Shown: positions 1 to 12,046, counted from the stretch's first letter. The stretch: 64,000 nt of DNA from Hericium rajendrae (GCA_033439255.1 CM065878.1:4712001-4776000), one strand, 5' to 3'. Made by a program: numbers and translations. The notes: a model not told the origin generated them from the sequence alone.

Positions 1-359
1 AGTTCGTTCAAGTGGTCGTTTAGTCACATATTGCTGGGTAGTTCTCGTTGCGGGGCAGATGGCCAGCGAAACGGTACCAGAAGATCGTAGAGATTCAATT
101 GTAAGCAATAGTTGCTCATTTGCGTGAAGTTGGGCTCATCACTGTACCGCAGGCAACTCGGCTACCTTCTCTCGCATCTAACGTCTGTCGTGGAACGCCT
201 CGAACCCGCATGGTCAAGAGCCTTCCTCCGGCGGACGCGCTTTCTCGACTCGGATTTCCAGGGCGATGTCCTCGCCGTCATCAGTACGCTGTCTCCGCGT
301 CTCTTCGTAATCACATCTCTGACGCACCAGGCCGACAGGTCTGGTTTCAATCTCTCTCC

Positions 360-755
360 GCACTGGACATCCACTGCCGCAGATCACGCCCTGCCCCTTA
401 TTCGACCGGTTCACGGTGCACCACCATGGTCTGAACGTGGTCAGACAGGAAGCGGACGACGATTACGGCCTCCCGCGGACAATGACCGTCGATACGCTCG
501 AAGACGAGCAGTACATGTACGTCATGCCCTATTCTCCCTCCGCGCCGTAAGCCCATGTCTTGCCTTAGGTGCTTCTGCGTCGGCGTGGCTACGGCGTTCG
601 GCATCGTGACGAGGTTAGATAGGCTCATGGTTGCGACCAAGGAGCTGGTCGGCGAGCAGTATCATATACACGGCGTCGGGTACGTGTCGAGGGTGGGCGG
701 CGTGGAGATGGGCACGCGGACTAGCTCGTTGCGGCCTGGCATGGACGCTTGACAA
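360..755 (+). other. possible 3' fragment of a gene, unrecognised
   Basis: A stretch with coding-like composition follows a good acceptor (ccgcag, ending near 382). The reading FDRFTVHHHGLNVV continues through TMTVDTLEDEQYMYVMPYSP to about 549. A further open segment (558-752) reads into GIVTRLDRLMVATKELVGEQ and ends at a stop near 752. The two parts are in different phases and the only visible spacer is about 22 bases, shorter than a normal intron. This could be the tail of a gene entering from the left, or a decayed one. No family recognised. Confidence 0.25.
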
Positions 756-1129
756 TTGCATATCTGGTTATGACGGTATGATCCCTCAATGACTTTTTTC
801 TGTTGTGCGACTGCTGGTGCCGTCGTGCTGTTTGTTAAGGACTCTACCTGGAACAACATGTAATTGATTCATATACCAACCAGTAGATCTTGTGATGGTT
901 TCAAGCATGAACAAATTGTTGGTGCATTGAGGCCATTTGCTCCAATGGACTCGCCATCCGACTAACACCGTCCTTCAAACATCTGAGTCGTGGACTCAAA
1001 TGACGGTATTGCCCTCAAACCTCTGGGAAGGCACTTCATAAATTATTTTCACCACAATATTCTTTCAGATATTCTCATAATTTCAGAAACACGGATGCTA
1101 ATAGCTACGTTGCTTTCAGAGATAATTCG

Positions 1130-1665
1130 TCAATACATACGCCTTGGCGCGCCCGCGAATTGCGAATTGTGATGAAGGTCCTGAATCTGCGCTTCCAGCT
1201 CTTGAATGCGTGCCTCCTGAGCCGTGATCTTGTCTCTCAGTTGTTCAATGAATTTCTGCTGAGACCTGGTCTCGTCCAGGAGTCTTTGATGCGCCTCCCT
1301 CAAGACAAGATTACCTTCCTTGTACCGGTTCAGGGAATTCTCGATGTCACCAGCTGTATCCCCCACTGATTCAATCTCCAATAGTAGTTGGCGAATGTAA
1401 TCGGTGGCTAGGCCCTGGTAAGTGCCTGTCCTTGCTCAGCCGTAGACGACTCACCCTTAGGTACCACGCGCTGGTCTGCTATGTCCCGCTGAAACCCCTC
1501 GGGAAGCAGGTCGTTGAGCTCCTCAAGGGCTTCCCTCTGTCTGCCACGTCGCTCGACGAATTCATGACGACGTGACTTTGTTTTCTGCTCGGGAGGATTT
1601 CCTGGATGTACGCTGGATGACATGTTTGCAGTACCAGCAACTTGCTGCTGTGTCTTTGGAGCCAT
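1130..1665 (-). CDS. bHLH-like coiled-coil protein (dispersed family member A)
   Basis: Two exons, 1665-1455 and 1407-1130, joined across a 47-nt intron (gtgagt...cctag), give 162 aa. Residues about 30-55 are basic and then helical (KSRRHEFVERRGRQREALEE), followed by LNDLLP, a short loop, and a second helix VVPKATDYIRQLLLEIE that starts at the exon junction. The rest is one long coiled coil with heptad Leu/Ile (for example FIEQLRDKITAQEARIQELE). This is the order of a bHLH-leucine-zipper transcription factor, so nuclear DNA binding as a dimer is inferred. The start MAPKTQQQ was chosen because the basic region lies just downstream and longer in-frame options look non-coding. The intron splits the first Ala of helix 2 in phase 1, exactly as in the copies at 28, 58 and 60 kb. 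The basic region lacks the textbook H-E-R triad spacing, so E-box specificity is uncertain. Confidence 0.7.
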
Positions 1666-1867
1666 GAGATATGGGTACGATGACGAGGATAGGTGGACGA
1701 AGGGATTCACGTTGGTGCTGAGAGACTTGCACCCTGCATCCCGTCCTTTTATCGCGTCGTGTCGTCGTCCACGCAGACTGCCGAGACGCGCGGAATGCAA
1801 AGCGATCGGAGCGTGTGTATGTACAGCTTGGGCTTTGACAATAGATCTGGTTGGAGATGAAGAGCCA

Positions 1868-2820
1868 TCAGTACTGTGGCGGCCGTCCGTACAGCACAAG
1901 GAGCGCATTGACCACGGCTGTCATCTCAAAATGCGAGCGTCGAGGGAAGGCAGCGGACGTGAGTTGAATGGGGAAAGTTGAACAGGACATACCTCGACAA
2001 GGACTACCGAAACCTTTCATAAACAGTGCACCGATGCCCGCCCTGCGGGCGGCATCGAGCACAAGAGAAACGCAGACTTCGGCAAGGAACAATGCTCGCC
2101 CACAAGTGCCATCAGCACTGTGCACTGAGGGGTCCAAGCACGGCATGTCATCTTGTGATCCTTGCCACACGAGTATGTGATGGAAGGTGATGGATCATTG
2201 CAGAGGCTTTGGCATCGAACCGTACCCTGAGCTTTGGCCTTGCTGCGTATATGCAAGAGCAACTGATATGTGTCAGTGCAGCTACATATAAGCACATGGC
2301 GAGCCCAGCCATTGGAAAGGTTTACCAAGTCATGAACAAACCACTCGTCCAAGCATCAGGATGTTAGCATTGTCCCATCTCACCGCATTGACCTCATGAA
2401 GGGACGCCCTGCTGCTGTCGCAATTGCCTGCCCAGAGCTGCAGAGACGCTAAAGCAGAGAATGTAGCAGAGAATTGGCGTGACGGCGACACCTTCCGAGT
2501 GATCACCATGAGACCAAACAGAAGGAAAAAGAGAACGGTGATAGGCGCTTGGTCTACTCTGTTCACAGAGCAGGCGGCAATGCTTGAGCCGGTGACGATA
2601 CCGAAAAAATGAGTGTATGGATAGATTGTACCACTGGATGTAGCTTGTGTTACGCACCCATGGCAAATCAGAAGCGTCCTCAGCGTTCTCAGCCACGAAG
2701 CGGACCAGGCATGAAATCCTAGATAGGTACATTGATGAGCATCCTATTCGTACCGCTTTTCGAGAGGGATCGGGATCTAGAAACCCTGCAGCTGTTTGAT
2801 GCGGGCACACGCTGTCGATG
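1868..2820 (-). pseudogene. multi-pass membrane protein, probably decayed
   Basis: Several hydrophobic blocks lie in sequence on the minus strand: a segment reading CTYLGFHAWSASWLRTLRT (near 2730-2660), then FGIVTGSSIAACSVNRVDQ followed by APITVLFFLLFGLMVI (2610-2500), then RRAGIGALFMKGF (near 2030) and MTAVVNALLVLYG (near 1920). Their order and spacing resemble the seven-helix DUF6533-type proteins common in Agaricomycetes, where a conserved R-D-G-x motif precedes the sixth helix; here it reads RRAG. I could not join the blocks into one clean frame with normal introns, so I call it a pseudogene or a badly degraded copy. A multi-exon functional gene is not excluded. Confidence 0.35.
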
Positions 2821-3113
2821 TTTGAAAGTAGGGATGAGCAGAGAAAAACAGTGAGCGCAAAGAGATAAACAGTGAGCGCATATCTTGGGACGACGCGACC
2901 TGCGTCGAGGGTCAGTAAGCCAGACTTAAAAGAGATCCCTGTAGTGAGCGACCGGCAAGCCTCAAACCATTTCTATGGGATATCAAATTTTCACTATGAC
3001 TACAAAATTAAAATAGAAACCAACTGGCATCGACAAAACAATAAATCAACAGTAGCGTCCCTTACGTCCCACTCTGGCGGAAGGCGCGCGGTAGCCCCAG
3101 GTATATAGAAACA

Positions 3114-4038
3114 TCAGTGAAGCTTCTCCCAAAGGATGACGGCTATGAGCAGAACGAGGACGACGATAATGCCTGCAGTGACGACGCGCTGTTGATACAT
3201 CCTGGAAGTTACAGATGTATGCAATTAGATCCAGCTATCAGAATCGTTGGCTGCGAATGGTCAAGTGGGTAGGGAAACTGACCGTCGTATCATCTTCTTG
3301 AGGGTGCCAGAAGCACGGCCAATAGAAGTGTCTGCTGTGCGAAGCTAAGGGAAACAATAATCAGCCATCTATTTCCTCATTCATATCGATTAAATCCAAC
3401 CGTGTCTCTCGCATTCTCGATCTGCTCTCTTTGCCCTCGAAGACTCCGCAGAATGTCCGCACCCTGCTCTTCTGTCTCCAACGCTATACGCTGACTCTCC
3501 TGCAGCCTTCGAGACCCATCCTCCAAAATTGACGCTCCCGCAAGGAGTCGCGTACGGTCGCCGGATCCGTACGGCTCGTCGGACGTCGGGGAGGCCGCGC
3601 CACGAGACGAGGCAAACAAGTCCGCGCGCGAGACCTGAGAATGCATGTCCTTCGACACTTTCTTGTACCGCGTTAGATCCGCCTTTGCAAGCTTGATGCG
3701 GGACTGGTATTGCGACCTGATCGACTGGGGTATCCCTTGGATCTCAATCTCCATTTGTGAGACCTGTCCGGGCGAGATTCAGTTATACACCACATCAACT
3801 GAATGCGAAGCACGCACCATTTCGTCCGCTTCATCCAACTCCATCTCTACCCTACGCAGCGCCGCCTTCTTCTTCTCTGCGCGAGTCTTCAGCATGCCAA
3901 ATGTGCCATCGTGTACCGTGTCAACGCACCTCCACGCTCATCCTTCGCCTCGCCATCCAATTTCTCGCGGATGCTCTGCAGTATCTGCTGGAAATCTTGC
4001 TCATAGGAGTCAAACAGAGCCGTCGGTGAGCTGTCCAT
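3114..4038 (-). CDS. VTI1: Vti1 family Qb-SNARE
   Basis: Five exons (4038-3930, 3876-3818, 3763-3401, 3344-3283, 3201-3114) keep frame and give 226 aa, close to the 217-232 aa usual for Vti1. The N-terminal three-helix part begins MDSSPTALFDSYEQDFQQIL. The SNARE motif runs through LEDGSRRLQESQRIALETEE and QGADILRSLRGQREQIENAR into the RASGTLKKMIRRMYQQR linker, and the protein ends in a single membrane anchor (VVTAGIIVVLVLLIAVILW). Vti1 is the Qb SNARE for fusion at the late Golgi, endosome and vacuole. The central layer glutamine expected of a Q-SNARE fits the LETEEQGADIL segment. The gene is divergent from prefoldin subunit 6 with only 176 bp between start codons. Identification is firm; the first intron acceptor (cgcag) was chosen because an upstream AG would give a stop. 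Confidence 0.93.
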
Positions 4039-4214
4039 GGCGTTCTAGGTCCAGTAACGGGGGTAACAGTGAGGTCGACTGAGCGAACTGAAAGCAGGTT
4101 GCGCAGCAGCCACGGCAGAGGTTACTGATTACGTCAGCTACAGTACCGCCATCCTTGTTCGCCTTTCTGGGAATTCGTTTAGGCGCCCTTCTCCCTTCAT
4201 CCGCGGTCATTGTG
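4039..4214. promoter_or_regulatory. shared divergent promoter, VTI1 / prefoldin 6
   Basis: These 176 bases separate the two opposing start codons and must hold both core promoters and 5' leaders. There is no clear TATA box, as is common for housekeeping genes in fungi. A CT-rich stretch (ggcgcccttctcccttcatcc) precedes the plus-strand start. Confidence 0.6.
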
Positions 4215-4759
4215 ATGTCTCTCGAAGCGCGTCTTCAGTCTGGATCTGCAGAGTTTCAGAAGCTTCAAGCAGAGTATTCGAGCGCGGTAGAGGCGCGACA
4301 GCGCCTGGATGCGCAGTTGTCCGAGAATGAGCTGGTCAGGAAGGTACGCGCTGCTTAACGTGCTACTGATATTCGTCCCGGAAACGATATGAACGAATAA
4401 TGTAGGAGTTCACGCAACTCACGCCGGATAACACGGTGTACAAGATGATTGGGCCTGTTCTTGTCAAGCAAGAGCAGGGCGAGGCCAAGGGAAATGTGGA
4501 AAAGCGTCTGGATTTCATCCGAGGAGAAATGTAGGAGCCGCCGTTGCATGGGGAAATTATGCTGATCTTCGTGCATAGAAAACGAATAGAAACGCAGCTG
4601 AAAGAAATCGGAGAGAAGTCAGAAAAGAAGAAGAGCGAGGTATGGTTGGATCATCGTTTTCTGCCTTTCGCATTCTGAGGACTTTCCTAGCTTGTGGAGA
4701 TTCAGACGCAGATCCAGCAACGACAGCAGGGTCCTGCCGGAGCACCTGTCGCCCCTTAG
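4215..4759 (+). CDS. PFD6: prefoldin subunit 6 (beta-type)
   Basis: Four exons (4215-4343, 4406-4530, 4579-4639, 4691-4759) give 127 aa, the normal size for this subunit. Two coiled-coil arms flank the beta-hairpin core: LQAEYSSAVEARQRLDAQLS, then the family signature VYKMIGPVLVKQE, then KRIETQLKEIGEKSEKKKSE and a Gln-rich end. Prefoldin is the hexameric cytosolic cochaperone that passes nascent actin and tubulin to the CCT/TRiC chaperonin; this is one of its four beta-type subunits (Yke2/Gim1 in yeast). The start MSLEARL fits the family; an in-frame upstream Met would add 20 residues that do not resemble it. Confidence 0.93.
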
Positions 4760-7319
4760 AATCCAACTGTATTATATCCTTCTATCATCCACTCTGAGAC
4801 GTCTGCCCATCGTGCATTATTGACAAACAACATGGTGCGTAGTATCAGTCAATGTCTGGTCGATATGATATTTTGAACGCCATTTCTTGAAAAGCCGTCG
4901 TCAATCCTTTGTGGCCGTATCATGCTCGAAGTGACAGATGAGAAATTCATGCGCAAACCGCAATCCCTGCTTTTGTCCACTGCTTCTGTTTATTGGGCAG
5001 TGAGAGACCAACTCTAGCTTCACGACATGGAGTTCTTAATGCACAATTCAAAAAGGATTCAAATACATTGGATACGCTGAGTGGATTCTTGATCATTGGG
5101 GTAGTCTGACATGAGAGCAAACATAGTCAATACTGTCAAATGAAGTCTTTAGAATCGACACCAAGATCACTTTTCTGCAATTTTGTGAACTGAAGCATGT
5201 CAGAGAACGGATAATCATGACCAAATACCTCCGACGTACGCCAACTCGTCTTCTCGGCGAAATTGGCTCACTGCAGTGCCAGCGCGGTTGAGGCTTGGCC
5301 CTACGTTGCTCGCTGTTCTGGTCCAGAAAAACCAAGGTGAACTAAAACATCTCGCGAGATTTACGGAGGCGTTCTACAGTGTTCTCGTGCTGTGTACTCT
5401 GCAGAAAGGCATATTATACTCGTCGTGTGTTAGCTAGACATTCACGTGCATGTGATTCCACGTTTCCCAACTTCCGAACGGCGAAAAACACGCTTTCTTC
5501 CTTCTTTTCCACGAAGACAAGGCAGACACGCGGCAGCAGTAAGTATCCAAGGCACAAAGGCCACGCGCAAACGCTGCAGCGGACTCAACTTGCTAACACC
5601 TTAGTCGTCCTGCTTTCCAATTTTATCTATCTCAGTTACCCCTTTTGCTCGGGCGCAGGCGAGGCTTCGAAAACCGAGGTAGATGCGCGAACAATTCCAC
5701 TCGTTCTTTCCCTCGTAAGTCCGCCCTCATATCCGACTCGCGGTGATCGTTTCCGTGCTGACGGCCAGATTGTGCGTGTCCTACAGGCAGAATCGGTGTT
5801 TTCTCGGGCGCGGACGCGTGCAGAGCGCGTCTGCGCTGCCCGTCGCGCAGAAATGGTGATGATTTGCCAACGTCGTCAGCGTCACGTCCGAGTATCGGTG
5901 ACATGCGAGATTGAAGCGCTCTGATTTTGACAGGATTTTCCACCCGGGGAGGTCGAGTATTTCTCGGCTGCCCGATGTTTCTCCTGCTACCGATTGTTCC
6001 AGGCAGGGATGGCAGACACTTCGTGTCGGCCATCTAAAAAATAAGCTAGGTCGTCTAGCTTTTTATGCACGTACGACTGCATCGGGTAACATCGAGAGAT
6101 GGGGTAAAGAACGCAGCGCACCAATTTTGAAGCATTGCATGCGCATTGCTCTTCTTCCGATCCATCGCGCGTTGCTTTCCCCACTCAGCCGTCACCCCGT
6201 CCTTTCACCACGTATCTATGGTTCTCACCGCGCGAGGAGATTAACTACCAGCTTTTCGGACAGCCCCAACCGCAAGTTTCTACGTAGAAGACGCCGCGCC
6301 ACCGACCGTCTGCCTACCACATCTGGTGATCCTCGGCGTTTTGCGAGCACCCAAACCAGACCAATTCCTGGACGGTCGGTGCTCCAAAACCGAGAGGGTC
6401 CAGACGACCGTGCCGATGTGTTTTGGACCCAGCCGTCTTCGCAGAATCCGCCTGCTTCTCCTCGGGACGCATGCGAACCGCGCCTTCTAGCTATACGCCC
6501 CGCGCTCACTTGACCACCCGGCCTTTCCTCCTGCGCCGCTGGGCCTATCGTGTCTGGTCTCTTCTGTGCCCCGGCTCGACGCAGCCGCCGCGGTCCGCCG
6601 CGGTGCATGCACCGTCTTTGTCAAATTTCCGACGTCGACGCTATCGCAGCAGCTGCCCACGTCGGCGCGATTCCTATCAGCCGCACGCACCTGCCCCTGG
6701 CACCGGACGCAACCCGGCGGTTCTCAGCTCTGCGCCCCGCAGGTACTGCTCGCGCCCCGCACCCGCATCCCACACGCACGCACCCAAAGCAGGATCCAAT
6801 CGCTGCGCCCGCGCGTTCTTTCTCTCGCGCGACGCATCGAGCACCGGCCGTTCTCACCGCGCAGGTTGCAAGGCTGCTGCTCCGCCCGACGGTTCGTAGA
6901 GCGGTTTTGTGGCGCCCTTCGTGATTGGAAGGCCGAAGCTGCGTGCTCCTGTGCAGTGGGTAGCGGATATCCAGGCATGGAGGCCATGAGAGCGGGGGTA
7001 CCCGCGCTGTCGCACACCTGGGATCGCTGCTATTTGCGCTCGTCCGAGGTTGTGGTATATGTGGTGCTTTTCTGGTGCAGAGGCTTGGGGCCCCGCAGAT
7101 CGATTGAGCACGGGTGACGGCAGCGGGGGTGAACGTAGTATGCCGTAAGTCCATTCAATCCCCGTGATCTTCGTCTGCGGCTACCCATTAGCCTTCGACG
7201 ACTGGCCCATATGCTTCCCGCACGAACAGCACGTTTGAACATAGGTATTGGAGGGGTACCGCAGATCACAGTTATGTACAACTACGCCAACGTTATATAC
7301 ATCAGCCTCCCTTCCGCAT
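4760..7319. other. GC-rich intergenic region, no gene supported
   Basis: About 2.5 kb between prefoldin 6 and the dienoyl-CoA reductase. The left part (4760-5350) is AT-rich; from about 5600 to 7150 it is GC-rich with many overlapping open frames on both strands, none with recognisable domains or consistent splice structure. An isolated ATG followed directly by a splice donor (atg|gtgcgt near 4831) looked like a start-codon exon, but no matching downstream exon was found. Confidence 0.5.
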
Positions 7320-8436
7320 CTAAAGCTTCGCCCCCAATCGCTTCTTGAACGCCTCCGGATCGAGCACGGCCTCAGGGTACGGCACCATCTGCCCGCGCAC
7401 ATTCTCAAACGCGCCGTCGACCACATGGATCCCGCCGGACACGTAGCTCGCGGCACCGCTGAACAGAAACACCGCGTAGTTACCACAGTCCTCGACGGTG
7501 CCGTCGCGCCCCGCCGGCGCGTGCTCGCGCGGCGCGAGCGGCGTGCCGTCCGCGTTCTTCGCGGTGAGGCGGTCGATGCCCTCCGTGCTCGCGATCGGGC
7601 CCGGCGCGAGCACGTTCGCGCGCACGCCGTGCGGGCCCTCCTCGAGGGCGAGCACGCGGTTCAGCGCGTCGATGGCGGCCTTTGCGGCGGAGACGTGTAC
7701 CTGGTAGGCCGTGCCGCGGTAGTGCAGCGTCGCGCTGACCTGGATGTACGAGCCCTTGGACGCGCGCACGTAGGGGAGCGTCGCCTTGATCGTGTTGTAA
7801 CATCCGAGCTGCGATTTGCCGCATTGTGAGCGCGCACCGCAGCGCAGAGAGATGACGTACCACATCGATTTCCATCACCGTTTTAAAGCCATTTTCTGAG
7901 AGACCAGAGATGGGGGCTAGGAAGTTGCCAGCGGCGCCTGCAGGGGCGGTGAGGCTTCACGGCACGACAGCTGGCACATGGAATGCATACCGTTGATGAC
8001 GAAGTCAATGCGGCCGAATCGTTCGATGGTCTTGCGGACGGCTTCCTTGAGCGTCTCGGGCTTCCTGACATCTGCCTGAACTGGGAGACACGGCTGTCCA
8101 GTCAGGTCTGACAGCTCCTTCGCGGCCTGCGTCAGGCGCTCGAGGCTGGAACATTCTTCAACGTCAGCGTCCGTGCGGCACATAGACGCGTCGCGACTCA
8201 CTTCCTTCCGACGATGACTGCGCTGGCACCGTGCCGCATCTGCACCGGACATGACTTCATATCGACGACTCACGAAACAAGTTCTGGAACCCGACGCCAC
8301 GTACCACTGACTCCGTCATGCCCTTGCATATCCCCGATCCACCGCCGGTGCAGAACAGCACCTTGCCCTTGAAGATGTCCGCTTTGAAGATGTCTGTCGA
8401 CTTCACGACCGGTTGAACATACGGTACAGGTGCCAT
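7320..8436 (-). CDS. SPS19: peroxisomal 2,4-dienoyl-CoA reductase (SDR family)
   Basis: Five exons (8436-8305, 8239-8202, 8145-7991, 7937-7861, 7808-7320) give 296 aa, the usual length. The Rossmann fold shows the NADP motif TGGGSGICKGM, then MRHGASAVIVGR, then the NGAAGNFLAPISGLS strand. The catalytic region keeps the subfamily pattern QVSATLHYRGTAYQVHVSAA followed by the active Lys (AAKAAIDAL), without the usual SDR Tyr, as expected for DECR2/Sps19. The protein ends in A-K-L, a type 1 peroxisomal targeting signal. It reduces 2,4-dienoyl-CoA esters so that unsaturated fatty acids can enter peroxisomal beta-oxidation. An in-frame Met nine codons upstream is an alternative start. Confidence 0.92.
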
Positions 8437-8532
8437 GTTTATGGGTAGGGGAATCAAAGGCAAACAATGTGGGGTAGCCCGACGGAAGGTACGTGTATGA
8501 TGGTGGTCAACGTAGAGTCCTTATTATAAGCA

Positions 8533-9025
8533 TCAGATGCCCCAGTCACCGAGCACGATCGGACTGGTGCCTGTTGGTGTCAGTGACCTCCTGCCGTTGG
8601 GCACAACAGGTGCACTGAGTTCTATATTCACGTTCTCGGGTATCTGCCGCCACCGAGCCCCGTCGCAGCGCAGCGGCAGTTCCGACGCGCGTAGCTTGTC
8701 TCCAGAATTTTCGACATACAGTATATGATGTCTTTCTGTTATTCCTAGGTATCCTACTCCTCTCACAGCTTCAGTTCTGTTGAATTCGTTTTCTGCATGG
8801 CTCTCCTGGTCGGCTGCCTCGGCCAGAAGCTCTCCGCATATTAATGGGCAAACAAGGCCGAGCCCGTAACCGATATACCGGAGGTCACATCGTGCTTATG
8901 TCATCGACTTTGACCCTTCTCAGTCCCCAGTCGTTCTTGAACTTGTACTTACTGGTAAGTAACGTTGTCGAGGGTTGACCCACAGCAAATGCGAAGGCCA
9001 TCGGACTCAATGAGATGCAGTTCAT
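8533..9025 (-). CDS. small hypothetical protein
   Basis: Two exons, 9025-8953 and 8894-8533, meet at a strong donor (gtaagt) and a cataag acceptor and keep one frame of 144 aa. The N-terminus is hydrophobic (MNCISLSPMAFAFAVG and later YIGYGLGLVCPLICGELL), so one or two membrane segments are possible. The rest is polar and ends TSPIVLGDWGI. No family recognised. It lies about 100 bp upstream of the dienoyl-CoA reductase start on the same strand, and could instead be long 5' leader sequence of that gene. Confidence 0.35.
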
Positions 9026-10445
9026 GTCGTCGGTGAGCCTATCTCGTACAAGGTTAGCGTTCTATGGAACACGCCGAAGCCGCCTTCTGCATTCAGTCAC
9101 CCCCTACCGTCTTCGCACGTCGCGTTCCTCGACGAGCAAGAACGGGATCGCCCATATCCTCCCATCTGAACCACGAAGCCAGGCCCGCGAAGGCAAGCCC
9201 ACCTATCCGCAGCGCGCGCGCACCCGCGAAGCGCAGTCACGCCCCCGGATGTGTGAACCGCGCGCGGTGGTTGGCCGCGCGCCGCTATAAACAGCCCGCG
9301 CGCGCGCACGCCCACGTCGACGTCGATGTCGCGCAGGAGATCCCCGCCCGATCCCCTGGGCTTCTCAGTTGTCGTTCCACGTCCCGCGGCTTCGCGATTC
9401 GCCGCCGCGTCGCGAGGCTAACTTCCCCTCGCGGCCACGCGATCTCACCCACCCGCGCTGGTGAGATCCACGCGCCCTTTCTGCGCCAGCGCGGCCACGC
9501 TCCCGCGGCGCTGCTTCGCTTCTGCGCATCCACGTAAATACCCTTGACAGCAAGCAACAACCCTGCCGCCCTGACTCGCTCGCGTGCTGTCAAATCAGCG
9601 CCAGCACATGCCGTCTGACGCGCGCGCCTGCGTACGTCCATATATTTACACAAGTACGCGAGGCGGCTGGAAAAGGGACGGCACACCAAGGACCATAGGC
9701 CCCACTTCGACGTCGGCAGTGCAGCTGACCTGGCGGCCCAGGCCCCCACGTGGGTCGCGCGCTCCCACCGTCGAGAAGCTTACCGCCACATGGCGCCGTG
9801 ACGGGCCGCCATCCCACGCTCGCTTCGCGTTCGAATCCCGCGGCGTGCGCGCTGCTTCTTTCGCTTGGCGCGCCGTCGCGGAGGTGTGCATGCGCGCGCA
9901 GAATACAAGGAATGCAGCAATTTTGGACAGTGTGTCAACGGTGAGACACGCGGCGCGGGGGGCGGGTCGCAGTGTGCGCTTGCATCGTATTGGTTGGCAA
10001 GTCCCGATGGGATAGTTGGCGAAGGCTTCGATGTTCGTTGCGCGGTACTTATGTAGAAGATGGTCGTTCCTTACTCGTTCTTCCTCGGGCGCCGTATCTT
10101 CGCGCGTCACGTCGGCGTCGCGACCCGGGGCGCACAGTCAGGATGTCATGGGGCAGGTGAGCAGGTCAGGTTGGTGTCTACATAATACCAAGCAAGTGTG
10201 AGATATGGGTACGGATGGGAGTCCGGCGGGGGCAGTGGAAGGCTACAGATGTTACATATGGACAGAATACAATTTAGCGGCAGACGACGGCGAAAGCAAG
10301 ACATGTGAGATTAGCAGCACCCACGCAGGCGCACTTGTAATTTATAACAAGCCCCACAGAGCCCAGACCAAGAAAGACGTCTGACGACAATATAAAACCA
10401 GCGGAATAGATAGATAGACGGGATGTGGGACGACGGGGGTAGGCG
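9026..10445. other. GC-rich intergenic region, no gene supported
   Basis: Between the small gene above and the 3' end of the HMG-box gene. The segment 9150-9900 is very GC-rich with CpG-dense runs and overlapping open frames on both strands but no domain. The last 250 bases are the likely 3' untranslated region of the HMG-box gene. Confidence 0.5.
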
Positions 10446-12046
10446 CTAGTGCCCTTCCATTTTGATGCGGTCCCAGTAGCTGAGCGGCGGCGCGCCGGGC
10501 GGCTCGGGCGCGAGCGTCCCCAGCATGCCGTGCGCGCCCAGCGGCGGCAGACAGCGCGCGGGAAGAAGCGAGGGCGGCGTGCGGCGGTCCTCATGCGCGT
10601 GCGCGTACGGCGAGGCGAGAGCCCCGCGCCCGAGGAAGCCCCCGCCCGCGCCCGCGGAATCGTACTTCGGCGCGCGCCCGCCGCCGAAGCCCATATCGCG
10701 GTAGGAATCGTGTGCAGAGGCGGGCGCGGGCGCGCGATATGTGTCCGCGGAATTGTCCGGGAAGAAGCTCGACGTGAGCGGGTGGTAGCGTGCGCCGCCG
10801 GAGCCTGCGCCTGCGCCTGCGCCCGAGGTGGAGAGCTGCGGCGATGTGCTGCTGTTGCTGCTGCTCGTGTGGCTCGTCGTGCTCGACCAGGGCCGGTGCG
10901 GCGGCGGCGAGTGCTGAGCGCCCGAGAGCGAGCGCTCGCGCGCACCGCTGAGCGCAAGGCCAGGATACATGTTCGTGCTGTGGGGCCGCTGACGCACGCC
11001 CCCGCCCCCGGTGCCCGCAGTGCCAGTGCGGTCGCCGCTCCAGTTGAAATTGTACTCGCCAAGGCTGTCGGACGGTGCGTAGGTATTCGGCCGGGGGAGG
11101 TGGTTGTCCGCAAGGTGCGTGTGTGTTTGCGTGCGGTAGGGGTCATGTGTGTCGTGAGGGGCAAGCGGGGCGAGGGAGGGTACGTCGACTCCGCGTGGCT
11201 GCATCGACGGGAGGCCGGCTATGTGTCCATGTGGGCTGCCGAAGTGGCTTGGGGCGAGATCCGCGAGGGGGAAGCCGTATGACGCGGCGGGGCCATGCGC
11301 GTTCTCGTAGGGCAGGCCCGCGTGGCCGCGATGCGAAGGGTAGGGCGACGGGTCGTCGCGCTCGGTGGGATACTCGAAGTCCTGGAAGCCGGCAGCGGCG
11401 TCGTCAGTGGGGTCAGCTGACGGGCTGGGGTTGAGCGGCGTGCTGAGGCTCGCGTCGGACCTGCGCTTCTTGCGGGAATTGTTCGGGCGTCGTCTGTACA
11501 CGTAGTCCGGATACTTGGCATTGAAATTCTCCTTCAAGCGCTTTGCCTGATTGAGATAGAACTGCTTCTCGGACTGCGGGGACGGGGTGGTCAGCAGGCG
11601 TCGTCGCGGGGAAGCAGCGTGGGGGGCTACCATGTCCATCGAATTCCACTCCTTGCTCAGGATCTTGCTGATTTCCCCTGTGCGCATCATCTGGTTCTCG
11701 GCGGACACCTGCGGGCGCCGCCGCCGAGCAAAGATCATGAACGCATTCATGGGCCGCTTGGGCGTGCCATCCGTGTTGAGCGTCTGCGCTGTCAACTGCG
11801 TATCTTCTACGGGGGCGGGGGGTGACGACCGGCACGGCTGCGGAAAAATAGAACGGACGTACCTGGGCCATCCGGATCTGTCTTGGAGCTCTGGCCATAC
11901 ACCGCGAAGCTAAGACTGTCCTCTGAGGACGGCGAGCTGTCGCGCTCGCGGGTGTGTCGCTCGTTGAGCATGGGCGGGTGATTGAGCGCGGCATCTTCCG
12001 AGCTGCCTTGGCTGTGCACCGCAGAAGCAGCATCAAAGCGGCTCAT
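10446..12046 (-). CDS. HMG-box transcription factor
   Basis: Three exons (12046-11863, 11806-11631, 11573-10446) give 495 aa. After a Ser-rich acidic N-terminus the HMG box spans about residues 70-150: PKRPMNAFMIFARRRRPQV, then GEISKILSKEWNSMDM, then SEKQFYLNQAKRLKENFN and AKYPDYVYRRR, followed by a basic NSRKKRR stretch. This is the sequence-specific MATA/SOX-type box, which bends DNA at A/T-rich cores. The remaining 340 residues are low-complexity (Ser, Pro, Gly, His, Tyr) and may be a trans-activation region. An intron lies inside the HMG box after WNSMDM. In fungi such proteins control mating, fruiting or filamentation, but which role applies here cannot be told. Very long gene-free flanks, especially upstream, fit a heavily regulated gene. 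A Met nine codons upstream is an alternative start. Confidence 0.88.

Noticed and set aside
4831-4836. ATG followed directly by gtgcgt, as in start-codon exons of ribosomal protein genes
   Set aside because: No downstream exon resembling any ribosomal or other small protein was found within 600 bases.
5379-7154. Several 100-200 codon frames on both strands
   Set aside because: No start context, no splice consistency, no domain; typical of GC-rich intergenic DNA.
10449-11282. Long open frames antisense to and in other frames of the HMG-box gene (277-296 codons)
   Set aside because: High GC suppresses stops. The compositions are Arg/Ala-rich without domains, while the HMG frame has a recognisable box and correct introns.
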